NCBI GenBank assembly: GCA_020435965.1
Contig: JAGQYS010000012.1
Span: 1-51,122, forward strand
Direction of reading: 5' to 3'
DNA: 51,122 bases
Source: Flavobacteriaceae bacterium
GTDB taxonomy: Bacteria > Bacteroidota > Bacteroidia > Flavobacteriales > Flavobacteriaceae
In this document: positions 17,061-25,061 of the stretch, in pieces
How positions within the stretch are numbered: the stretch's first letter is position 1
Layout of the letters: every line of letters starts with the position of its first letter
Notes under the pieces: generated by a model
Told to the model about the DNA's origin: nothing
The model's database searches: none
The model's input: only the letters and a program-made list of their open reading frames with translations
Made by a program: the position numbers and the translations under genes

Positions 17061-18100
17061 CCCCTTAAATGATCTAAAATCTCTGACTTAAATTCGCTGT
17101 CATTCATCAGAATATTAAAAAATCCTTGAATGAAATTTTTGGCAATTTCAAATTCACTCTCGTTATCAAATTGCGGTTTTAAATTGTCTTTTATTTGAAG
17201 TATTTCAGTTCTTTTACCAATGTATTCTTGGCGAACTTGCTCTATGAGTTCTGGACTACGTTTAAAACCTCTGTACATTCTTTGCGTTACTGATGTCATT
17301 CGGGTTTGACTGCTCAAAGTTTCAGAAACTGTTGAATAACTAGCATTTACCAAGCCTGACATATCAAAATCATAAGGTATTGGGAAGATGTCCTTGTCAA
17401 CATAAAGCAGCGTTGCGTTATGCTGTTCTAAGTTTGAGAAATCTGTATTGCCAATCATAAATTGAAAAAACTCACAACGAATCGAGTTTAATTCTTCTTG
17501 AGCCATAGGGTGAATGGAACGCTCAACAACTTTGCCATCAAATTGTTTAGCAATTTTTTTATCATCTTCAACTAAAAAGGCTTTTACATTATGCAGTTTT
17601 TCATTTCTACCTCTTGGTTCAGTTAACTCGAGGTTAACGAGCCTTGTGTTAAAATGATATGGAGAAATTATTTCATAAAATTTATAGGCTAAATACTCTT
17701 TTAAAACATTATCATTTCCGTCTTTCTGCAATAAGCAAGGGACTACCATTTTTAGTTTTTTGTGTCCATCAAACAATGTGTTCTTGTAATCTTTCTTTTT
17801 AATACTGATTTTTATAGGAACAAAATAGCAGTTGTTTCGTCTGAAATTTCCTCGTGCTCTTAAATCAATATTTAATGGTGTCCAAGAACCATCATCATTT
17901 TGATATGATAGTTCTGAAGCTATGTAAGTGCTATCATTAGTCTCTTTTTTTAACTCTTTGTTTGAATATTTAAATTTTAAAGAAAGTAAATGTTGTTCAT
18001 CAAACAAATCTGAATCAGATTCTGTTACGTTTTGAGCAAAAAAAGTGCAAGGCAGGCTGATTAGAGAGATAAGGAGAAAACAAATTATTTGCTTATTCAT
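17057..18100 (-). CDS. Secreted CotH-kinase-like protein
   Basis: A 347-residue protein with a signal peptide (cleavage near residue 22, after FFA). Mid-protein it has LRARGNFRR, then KLKMVVP, then YKFYEIISPYHFNTRLVNLEL. It then shows FMIGNTDFSNLEQHNATLLY followed by PIPYDFDMSGLVN. The last two resemble the catalytic and metal-binding loops of CotH-type atypical kinases (GNxDxxxxN and PYDFD/PWDxD). The CotH assignment is inference from these motifs, and catalytic competence is unproven. It stands alone on the minus strand between the TolC-type gene and the bestrophin-like gene. Confidence 0.55.
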   Translation of the reverse strand: MNKQIICFLLISLISLPCTFFAQNVTESDSDLFDEQHLLSLKFKYSNKELKKETNDSTYIASELSYQNDDGSWTPLNIDLRARGNFRRNNCYFVPIKISIKKKDYKNTLFDGHKKLKMVVPCLLQKDGNDNVLKEYLAYKFYEIISPYHFNTRLVNLELTEPRGRNEKLHNVKAFLVEDDKKIAKQFDGKVVERSIHPMAQEELNSIRCEFFQFMIGNTDFSNLEQHNATLLYVDKDIFPIPYDFDMSGLVNASYSTVSETLSSQTRMTSVTQRMYRGFKRSPELIEQVRQEYIGKRTEILQIKDNLKPQFDNESEFEIAKNFIQGFFNILMNDSEFKSEILDHLRG

Positions 18101-18147
18101 AATATTGTTTCTATTTTAACAAATATAACAATTTATATTCCTTAACA

Positions 18148-18885
18148 ATGAAACAATATGTTGCGATAATTAATTATCGAACTTTAGTTGCCATTTCAAT
18201 ATCTATCATAACACCAATAATTGCCTATAAATACAACATAAACTATAATATTGATTTAACGCTAATTAGTATTGCTATTATTTTTCCTTTGGTGTTTACC
18301 ATAAGGAGTTCTTTTCGGAGACGAGAAAAAGCGTTAGAACATTTGAGTCAGTTTAGAGGTTCTGTAAAAACTGTTCATTACTTTTTTTTGGGAGCTACTG
18401 GATTAAGCCAAGAAAAGCAGGCTGAAATAGATGACATTTTAGAAGAAATTAGTGAAAAAGTAATGGATCATTTAAGAAATGACGACCATAACACTGAAGA
18501 TCTAGATGCTGTGACTAACAAAGTATATCTTTTTATTATGCAGAATAAAGATGTACTTTCTAAGAGCGTAAAAGACAAGGTGACAAGGTTTATGTTTGAT
18601 ATGCACGAGGCAATTGAAAACTTACTAGCTATACATACACACAGAACACCAATAAGTCTAAAGGCTTATTGTTTAATATTCATATACATTTTCCCATTAA
18701 TTTACACACCAACTATAATAAATAAAATTGGTTTGGGAACAACAATTTGGATTACCTATTTTGTAGTTATATTAAGTCAGTTTATTCTTATATCTCTTTA
18801 TAACATTCAAGATCATATGGAATATCCATTTGATGAAGAAGGATTAGATGATATTAACTTGAAGAGTTTTAAGATTAATAGATAG
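18148..18885 (+). CDS. Bestrophin-like membrane protein
   Basis: A 245-residue membrane protein. Two hydrophobic helices lie near residues 12-30 and 35-52, then a basic loop FRRREKALEHLSQFRG, a soluble helical region (about 75-160), and two more helices (about 168-190 and 198-220). The tail NIQDHMEYPFDEEGLDDINL resembles the conserved post-membrane stretch of bestrophins, where the acidic cluster acts as a regulatory element. This suggests an anion channel, but the match rests on topology and the acidic tail only, so confidence is moderate. It ends 3 bases from the convergent methyltransferase gene. Confidence 0.5.
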   Translation: MKQYVAIINYRTLVAISISIITPIIAYKYNINYNIDLTLISIAIIFPLVFTIRSSFRRREKALEHLSQFRGSVKTVHYFFLGATGLSQEKQAEIDDILEEISEKVMDHLRNDDHNTEDLDAVTNKVYLFIMQNKDVLSKSVKDKVTRFMFDMHEAIENLLAIHTHRTPISLKAYCLIFIYIFPLIYTPTIINKIGLGTTIWITYFVVILSQFILISLYNIQDHMEYPFDEEGLDDINLKSFKINR

Positions 18886-18888
18886 AAT

Positions 18889-20076
18889 TTATTTTCTTAT
18901 TTGTTCAGTGACAATGACAATCTTTTCATTGTTTACATTGGTAGTGAAAAACAAATACAATTCTCCACCATCCTTAATGCAGTATTTTTTTCTAATCTGA
19001 GCAACTGTTTCAGGAAAGTTTCTTGTTGTTACATTGGCTTTGGTTTTAGAAAATTGTTTGGCAATGACTTTTTTTGAATAAGGCAGCACACGTACAATTT
19101 TAAAACGCCTCCCTGGAAATTCAATCTCATTTTCTGAAGTGTATAAATGTGAGTGTTTATGAAGTTTGCTAATATTTAGTTTTTTTGAAATGGCACTAAA
19201 AGCACCAGCTTTCATTATAGCACTATTGGGTTCATACGCATACTTTTTTGGTAAACTATAATTGGGTTCTGTGCTTTTTTCTTCTGACATTTTAAATTCA
19301 AAAAATTGAGAATCATCCTTCAAAAGATTAACAGTTTTAATACTAATTTCACCTTCAAAATTTTTCTCCAAAAGAAACAATAACTCTTTAACCTCACTAT
19401 CTAATGCAACAACATGTATGTCCTTAACCCATTTCAACTCGCTTAAACCAATGGAAATATCTAGCATTGGTGAAACTTTGATTAAAATCGTTCTGGAATG
19501 CTTAAATAATAAGTCTAGATGTTTAGTAACATCTGGTAAACAATCTTTTAAATAAAAAACTTTGCCTTTGCTGTCGTGACGTCGCGAAGGATCTATGTAA
19601 ATACAATCATAAGTAGAATTAGATTCCTTTAAATAATGAATACCATCAGTAGCAACAGTAGTAATATGATTTATTTTGAGAGTTTTAAAATTATGTTCAG
19701 CAATCAGTGAAAGGTTAGCGTCTAACTCACAATGTGTTACTTCTCTAAATTGTTTTGAAAAATAAAACGCATCCACACCAAAACCACCTGTTAAATCAAT
19801 TAATGATTTTCCTTTAAGTAAAGTCGATTTGTATTGAGCTGTTATTTCAGAGGAGGTTTGCTCAATATTTAGTTTGTTTGGGTAGTAAATATTTTCAGTA
19901 ATGTACCAAGTAGGAAGTTTGGTTTTGCACTTTTTCTTGGCTTCAATTTGCTCTACCAAATCTTTAATGTCAACATCTTTAAAATCAGTTTTGCTTAGTA
20001 ATAAAGAAACGATATCAGTATCTAAATTATCATTTATAAATTTTTGATTTACAGTATTTAAAATATGTTTATTCAA
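18889..20076 (-). CDS. Class I SAM methyltransferase, THUMP-like (PG_1098 type)
   Basis: A 395-residue protein found across Bacteroidota. The central Rossmann methyltransferase shows motif I LIDLTGGFGVDAFYFS, acidic motif II THCELD and the motif IV-like IYIDPSRRH. An N-terminal helical region and a C-terminal domain (KRTKAN-like region, FPGRRFKIVRVLPYSKK onward) match the THUMP-like arrangement of the PG_1098 family. The DPSRR motif differs from the NPPY of base-N methyltransferases. RNA is the expected substrate by analogy, but no substrate is established here. It starts 7 bases after the permease gene at 20084 in transcription order. Confidence 0.75.
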   Translation of the reverse strand: MNKHILNTVNQKFINDNLDTDIVSLLLSKTDFKDVDIKDLVEQIEAKKKCKTKLPTWYITENIYYPNKLNIEQTSSEITAQYKSTLLKGKSLIDLTGGFGVDAFYFSKQFREVTHCELDANLSLIAEHNFKTLKINHITTVATDGIHYLKESNSTYDCIYIDPSRRHDSKGKVFYLKDCLPDVTKHLDLLFKHSRTILIKVSPMLDISIGLSELKWVKDIHVVALDSEVKELLFLLEKNFEGEISIKTVNLLKDDSQFFEFKMSEEKSTEPNYSLPKKYAYEPNSAIMKAGAFSAISKKLNISKLHKHSHLYTSENEIEFPGRRFKIVRVLPYSKKVIAKQFSKTKANVTTRNFPETVAQIRKKYCIKDGGELYLFFTTNVNNEKIVIVTEQIRK

Positions 20077-20083
20077 TGTAAAA

Positions 20084-21172
20084 CTATAAGTCTTTTGTAA
20101 GTCGTTTTACAATTTTATTTTCAGCTAGAAACTCTTTTAAAATCACTTTTATAGCTGTATAAGCTGGAATAGCAACAATAAGTCCAACAACACCAAACAA
20201 AATTCCTGCGATAAGAATGACCAAGAAAATTTCTAATGGATGGGATTTTACACTTTTTGAAAAAATAAAAGGTTGACTAAAGAAATTATCTACCAACTGA
20301 CCAACCAAAAATACAATAAATACCCAAAATGTTTTAGGTAATATTACTTCACTAAAACTTGCTCCTAAATTGCTTGTCATGGTGAGTGCTAGCATTAAAA
20401 AGCCTCCAACTAATGGGCCAACATAAGGAATGAGATTAAGTAAAGCACATAAAAACGCAATAACTATAGCGTTTTCAACACCAATAATAAGCAATCCTAT
20501 GGTGTAAATAACAAATAGAATGAGTATTTGAAAAATAAGACCTACAAAATAACGAGATAATAAATCTTTGATTTTTACAGATGAATTTTTCCATCGAGAT
20601 TCTTTTTCATCTGGTACAAAAGTTAGCATGCCATTTTCAAACAACTTGCTGTCTTTTAGAAAAAAGAACGAAATAAACAGCACTGAAAACAACCCAACAC
20701 TAAAGCTTCCAAGTCCGCTAATAAATGAGTTGAAGAAATTTGGAATAATGGAATAATCTATTTTAGAGAGTAAATTAGACTCTTTTATAGATTTTTCAAC
20801 ATCAATATTATTAAACTCAAAATAATCTACAGCCTGAGTATATAAATTTTCAATATTATCTTGAAGTTGGTTAATGTCCAACAAAGCCAAATTATGCCCT
20901 TGCTTGGTAATGAGAGGAATAAACAAACCTACCAAACCAATGAACAAACCAATAAAAACAGCCATGGTTACAACAACAGCAACAGTATTGTTAAACTTTA
21001 ACTTTCGTCTTAAAAACAGTACAATAGGTCTGCCTATTAAAGAGATTACAGAAGCAATGGCTATATAAACTATAACCGCTTGAATTTTATATAAAAAGTA
21101 GAGTAGTAGAGCGATACCAAGTATTATGGCTAGAGCTTTTAAGATTCCGTTTGTTATAGCATTTGATTTCAT
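20084..21172 (-). CDS. AI-2E family transporter (PerM/YdiK-like)
   Basis: A 362-residue membrane protein with the family's layout. Paired helices at the start (about 10-50) and one at 60-85 precede a soluble insert (about 95-150, DINQLQDNIENLYTQAVDYF). About five more helices lie between 150 and 340. The family-typical stretch ALLNLIPYVGPLVGGFLM is present, as is the late SVKSHPLEIFLVILIAG segment. Members include efflux and Na+/H+ antiport proteins as well as the name-giving AI-2 exporter, so the substrate is uncertain. It sits in a minus-strand run of maintenance genes. Confidence 0.85.
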   Translation of the reverse strand: MKSNAITNGILKALAIILGIALLLYFLYKIQAVIVYIAIASVISLIGRPIVLFLRRKLKFNNTVAVVVTMAVFIGLFIGLVGLFIPLITKQGHNLALLDINQLQDNIENLYTQAVDYFEFNNIDVEKSIKESNLLSKIDYSIIPNFFNSFISGLGSFSVGLFSVLFISFFFLKDSKLFENGMLTFVPDEKESRWKNSSVKIKDLLSRYFVGLIFQILILFVIYTIGLLIIGVENAIVIAFLCALLNLIPYVGPLVGGFLMLALTMTSNLGASFSEVILPKTFWVFIVFLVGQLVDNFFSQPFIFSKSVKSHPLEIFLVILIAGILFGVVGLIVAIPAYTAIKVILKEFLAENKIVKRLTKDL

Positions 21173-21193
21173 ATCGTAAAGATATAAAACAGA

Positions 21194-21694
21194 TTATATT
21201 AATTGTTTAGTAATTTCATAAAGCGCAATATTTGTGGCTTGCACAACATTCATGCTACTGTTTTGTCCATACATTGGTATGTGAACTATAGCATTGCACA
21301 AATTTAAAATATCGTCCGATACTCCAAAGTTTTCATCTCCAACAAGAAGTGCAATAGGTTGGTTGTTTGGAAAACTAAATTTATGTATAGACTTACTCGA
21401 AGTTGTAATTTCTAATGCGATTAAAAAATAGTTGCTACTTTTTAATTCTGAGACAACCTCAAAAATTTGTTCTTCTGTTTTATAGTTTACCACATTTTCA
21501 GTTGCTCTTGATGTCTTTGTCATTTTTCTTCCAAGTGGAATGTTATGACCACAAAGGATAAGCTCTTTTACGCCAAAGGCATCACAGATTCTAAACAAGC
21601 TCCCAAGATTTGGTGCATTGGTTACGTTATCACAAACCACTGTTATTGGAAATGTTTTTTGTTGAAAATTGGTATTATAGTGGTTGAGCTGCAA
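21194..21694 (-). CDS. TrmH-family (SpoU) RNA 2'-O-methyltransferase
   Basis: A compact 166-residue SPOUT methyltransferase with no N-terminal substrate-binding extension. Motif 1 is APNLGSLFRICDAFGVKEL, motif 2 is IALLVGDENFGVSDDIL, and motif 3 is VHIPMYGQNSSMNVVQATNIALYE. All three are complete, including the Asn-Ser-Met-Asn stretch that forms the trefoil knot and binds SAM. The target is a tRNA or rRNA ribose; which one cannot be read from the sequence. It is followed in transcription order by the AI-2E permease gene after 21 bases. Confidence 0.9.
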   Translation of the reverse strand: MQLNHYNTNFQQKTFPITVVCDNVTNAPNLGSLFRICDAFGVKELILCGHNIPLGRKMTKTSRATENVVNYKTEEQIFEVVSELKSSNYFLIALEITTSSKSIHKFSFPNNQPIALLVGDENFGVSDDILNLCNAIVHIPMYGQNSSMNVVQATNIALYEITKQLI

Positions 21695-21727
21695 TTAATT
21701 GACGATTTTTGATTTATGAATTAAGAT

Positions 21728-22378
21728 TTAATTCTCAAAAGCATACTTAATAATATTTGCTCCCATTTTTAATGCTTTTTCCCTTACAGCTTCAGGGTCG
21801 TTATGCACTTCAGGATCTTCCCATCCATCTCCTAAATCACTTTCAAAGGTAAAGAGCAATACCAATCTGCTTTCATGAAAAATACCTAATGCTTTTGGAG
21901 GCAAACCATCGTGTTCGTGAATTTTTGGCAATCCATCAGGAAAATTATAGGCTATATTAAATATTGGATGATTTGCAGGAATCTCAACCAATTCTTGATT
22001 TGGAAATACTTTTTTCAATTCTTTTTCAATATACTGTCGCATTCCGTAATTGTCATCAATATGAATAAATCCACCAGAGATTAAGTAATTACGCAAATTT
22101 TCAGCATCGTCATCATCAAAAAACACATTGCCATGACCTGTCATGTGTAAAAAAGGATATTGAAAAATATCAATACTTCCCGCTTCAACCGTTTCTGGTT
22201 TTGGGTTCATTTTGGTATTGATGTTCGCATTGCAATACGCTATTAAGTTTGGCAAAGCTGTAGGATTACTGTACCAATCGCCTCCACCTTTGTATTTTAA
22301 AATGGCAACGTCTTGTGAAAAGGAGACTATTGAAAAAAGAAAAAAGAAAAGAGAAAAAAGAACCTTCATATTATTCAT
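21728..22378 (-). CDS. DUF4159-containing secreted protein
   Basis: A 216-residue protein with a signal peptide (KVLFSLFFFLFSIVSFSQ). The mature part opens AILKYKGGGDWYSNPTALPN and contains PFLHMTGHGNVFFDDDDAENLRNYLISGGFIHIDD and HPIFNIAYNFPDGLPKI, typical of DUF4159. The fold is thought to be glutamine-amidotransferase-like, but the function is not known. The first ATG (22378) overlaps the upstream rsmE gene by 8 bases. The Met at codon 4 (22369) would abut it instead and looks as good. Confidence 0.85.
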   Translation of the reverse strand: MNNMKVLFSLFFFLFSIVSFSQDVAILKYKGGGDWYSNPTALPNLIAYCNANINTKMNPKPETVEAGSIDIFQYPFLHMTGHGNVFFDDDDAENLRNYLISGGFIHIDDNYGMRQYIEKELKKVFPNQELVEIPANHPIFNIAYNFPDGLPKIHEHDGLPPKALGIFHESRLVLLFTFESDLGDGWEDPEVHNDPEAVREKALKMGANIIKYAFEN

Positions 22379-23075
22379 TTACGAAAGCGACACTGTGACA
22401 TGCTGCAATGGCAGCAGTTTCAGTTCGCAACCTTGTGTTACCCAAAGTTACAGGAATAAAATTGTGTTGCAAAGCAGTTTCAATTTCTTTAACACTAAAA
22501 TCGCCTTCAGGACCAATTAAAATTATGATGTCTTGTTTTGGTAGAAGTTGACTTTTTAATGATTTTCTATCAGTATCTTCGCAATGTGCAATAAACTTTT
22601 GTCCTTTAAAATCTTGACTAATAAAGCTACTATAAGGTGTTAATTCGTTAATGGTTGGTAAATAACACTGCAACGATTGCTTCATAGCTGATTGCAAAAT
22701 CTTTTCAAAACGGTCTAATTTTATTACTTTACGCTCACTATGATCACATAAAATAGGAATAATGGTATCAATGCCGATTTCAGTGGCTTTTTCCAAAAAC
22801 CATTCAAAACGATCATTCATTTTGGTTGGTGCTACTGCTAGATGCAATTGGTAATCTCGTTTAGGTTGCAGCTTAGCACTACTTATATTGACTTGGCATT
22901 TTTTAATGTCAGCATTTGTTATTTCAGCATCAAATAACCAACCACTGCCATTGGTTATGTGTAAAACATCGCCAACAGATTTGCGTAACACTTTTACAAT
23001 ATGTTTGCTTTCCTCTTTATCAAAAGTAAAAGAGGAAGTAGTTTCGCTTATATAAGGATTGTAAAATAACTGCAT
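22371..23075 (-). CDS. rsmE: 16S rRNA m3U1498 methyltransferase RsmE
   Basis: A 234-residue SPOUT enzyme that methylates U1498 of 16S rRNA. The N-terminal PUA-like domain (about 1-70) includes KEESKHIVKVLRKSVGD. The knot domain has LAVAPTKMNDRFEWFLEKATEIG, ERKVIKLDRFEKILQSAMKQS, IILIGPEGDFSVKEIE and LGNTRLRTETAAIAA, all diagnostic. Its start codon overlaps the stop of the upstream isomerase gene by one base, so the two are translationally linked. Confidence 0.95.
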   Translation of the reverse strand: MQLFYNPYISETTSSFTFDKEESKHIVKVLRKSVGDVLHITNGSGWLFDAEITNADIKKCQVNISSAKLQPKRDYQLHLAVAPTKMNDRFEWFLEKATEIGIDTIIPILCDHSERKVIKLDRFEKILQSAMKQSLQCYLPTINELTPYSSFISQDFKGQKFIAHCEDTDRKSLKSQLLPKQDIIILIGPEGDFSVKEIETALQHNFIPVTLGNTRLRTETAAIAACHSVAFVNE

Positions 23076-23719
23076 TATCTAGTGCTTTCAACAACTTTTA
23101 GGACTTTTATTTCTTTGATGCTTTTTTTGTCATGCGTTTTCTTTACCACATAATACCATTGGTTTGACTCTACATTTACAGTAAATATATCATCTTTTTG
23201 ATGGGTGTCATTCATGACTTGTTGTTCAAATTCAGGAAGCATGTCACCATAAGTAAACCAACCAGAATCACCACCACGTTTTCTGTTTTTATCCATTGAA
23301 TATTGCAAAGCCAAATCTTTGAATGAAACTCCACGTTTGTGTTTTTCAATAATTTGTGGTCGTAAACTTTCAATACTGCTAATGGATAACTCTTTGCCAT
23401 CTAGAAGAATGTAGCTCACGCGATAATAAGTAATTTCGTTCTTCTCTAATATCTTATAGTGAATATTTTCACCTTCTCTTTTAATGACTTTATGGCCTCC
23501 ATTGGAGAGCTTTAAAAGTTCTTCGGTAAGTTTTGTTTTGTGCTTTTCTTCATTAAAGGTGATGATTTTATTTTTTCTGCCATTTTTAGAATCAATAAAA
23601 CGTTGCGCTTTTTTAATAGTAGTTACAGAATCTAATTCCTTTTGAAGTTCTCTTTGTGCTGAAATTGAAAATGATAATAAAAAGGCAATGACTAGTAACG
23701 AATACTTTAGCATAGACAA
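23075..23719 (-). CDS. Parvulin-type peptidyl-prolyl isomerase, secreted
   Basis: A 214-residue protein with a signal peptide (LKYSLLVIAFLLSFSISAQ). The second half is a rotamase/parvulin domain. YYRVSYILLDG forms the first strand, GVSFKDLALQYSMDKNRKRGGDSGWFTYGDMLPEFEQQV is the conserved core, and WYYVVKKT forms the last strand. One parvulin domain is present and no SurA N-terminal chaperone domain is evident. It probably assists folding of envelope proteins. The second Met (codon 3, 23713) is an equally good start. Confidence 0.87.
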   Translation of the reverse strand: MSMLKYSLLVIAFLLSFSISAQRELQKELDSVTTIKKAQRFIDSKNGRKNKIITFNEEKHKTKLTEELLKLSNGGHKVIKREGENIHYKILEKNEITYYRVSYILLDGKELSISSIESLRPQIIEKHKRGVSFKDLALQYSMDKNRKRGGDSGWFTYGDMLPEFEQQVMNDTHQKDDIFTVNVESNQWYYVVKKTHDKKSIKEIKVLKVVESTR

Positions 23720-23806
23720 TGGTTGATGATTATAAATTGCAAGAAACTAAAATTTAAAATTATATAGGAAAATGGTTTGTAAGTTTATTAACAGATGTTT
23801 TAACAA

Positions 23807-24835
23807 TTAAATCTTCAACCTTGCTGAAGCTGTTACATTCTGCTTTGCAAAATCACCATCTAAAAACTTTAAATAACCAACAATGGCAATCATGGCTGCA
23901 TTGTCTGTAGTGTATTTAAACTTTGGAATAAAGGTTTTCCAGCCAAACTTTTTTTCTCCAGAAGTTAGAGCAGCTCTAATTCCAGAATTTGCTGAAACGC
24001 CTCCACCAATAGCAATTTGTTTGATGCCTGTTTGCTTTACGGCAAGCTTTATTTTATCCATTAAAATACCAATAATTGTATATTGTATTGAAGCACAAAT
24101 GTCGTTAAGATTCTGGTTTATAAACTCAGGATTCTTTTCAGTTTCACGTTGTACAAAGTAAAGCACTGCAGTTTTTAACCCAGAGAAACTAAAGTTTAAG
24201 CCATCCACTTTTGGTTTGGTAAACGGAAATGCTTTTGGGTTCCCAAGTTGTGCACGCTTGTCAATTTCTGGTCCAGCAGGATAACCCAAACCTAAGGTTT
24301 TACCAGCTTTATCATAGGCTTCACCAACTGCATCATCAATGGTTTCGCCAATAACTTCCATATCAAAATAGTTGTCTACTCTTACAATTTGTGTATGACC
24401 TCCAGAAATGGTCATGGCCAAAAAAGGAAATTCTGGTTTGTCAAATCCATCTTCTTCAATAAAATGAGCCAAGATATGAGCTTGCATATGGTTCACTTCA
24501 ACTAAAGGAATATCAAGTGCATAAGCCAATGACTTTGCAAATGAAGTTCCAACAAGTAACGAACCCATTAAACCTGGACCTCTAGTAAAAGCGACAGCAC
24601 TTAATTGTTCTTTTGTAACATTGGCCTTTTGCAATGCTTGATGCACTACTGGAACTATATTTTGTTGGTGAGCTCTTGATGCTAATTCTGGTACAACACC
24701 ACCATAAGCCTCATGTATTTTTTGGTTGGCTACAACATTGCTTAAAACTTTTCCGTTGTGAATTACCGAAGCTGCTGTGTCATCACATGATGATTCAATT
24801 CCAAGAACATAAATATTTTGTGAACTCATTAGCAT
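23807..24835 (-). CDS. tsaD: tRNA N6-threonylcarbamoyladenosine transferase TsaD
   Basis: Transfers threonylcarbamoyl to A37 of ANN-decoding tRNAs, with TsaB and TsaE as usual partners (not in this window). ASKHA-fold motifs are present: GIESSCDDTAAS at the start, GGVVPELASRAHQ, RGPGLMGSLLVG, the metal-binding HMQAHILAHF (His116 and His120), TISGGHTQI, YPAGPEID and the late TTDNAAMIA with the third metal ligand. At 342 residues it is the normal length. Met3 (24829) is a likely alternative start because family members often begin about there. It is divergent from tamB. Confidence 0.96.
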   Translation of the reverse strand: MLMSSQNIYVLGIESSCDDTAASVIHNGKVLSNVVANQKIHEAYGGVVPELASRAHQQNIVPVVHQALQKANVTKEQLSAVAFTRGPGLMGSLLVGTSFAKSLAYALDIPLVEVNHMQAHILAHFIEEDGFDKPEFPFLAMTISGGHTQIVRVDNYFDMEVIGETIDDAVGEAYDKAGKTLGLGYPAGPEIDKRAQLGNPKAFPFTKPKVDGLNFSFSGLKTAVLYFVQRETEKNPEFINQNLNDICASIQYTIIGILMDKIKLAVKQTGIKQIAIGGGVSANSGIRAALTSGEKKFGWKTFIPKFKYTTDNAAMIAIVGYLKFLDGDFAKQNVTASARLKI

Positions 24836-25061
24836 AGTTTAGGCACAATAATTGTTTAATTTGTTGTGCAGTAAGACATTGAATGGTCGTTATTCAATCA
24901 AATTGCAAAGAAATAAAAAAAATACTTTAGAACCTTGAAAACACATCTATAAATTGATAGGTTTACAGAGTCAAATTATTAGAATTTTTACATTAATTTT
25001 ATACCTTTAAGAACATATCAAAAAAGCATTTAAAATAGTATCGAAATTTATAGCAATAATT

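Noticed and set aside
25002-25009. TACCTTTA as a -7 box giving a leaderless tamB transcript
   Set aside because: No TTTG at the proper distance upstream and one mismatch in the box; attractive with the ATC start but unsupported.
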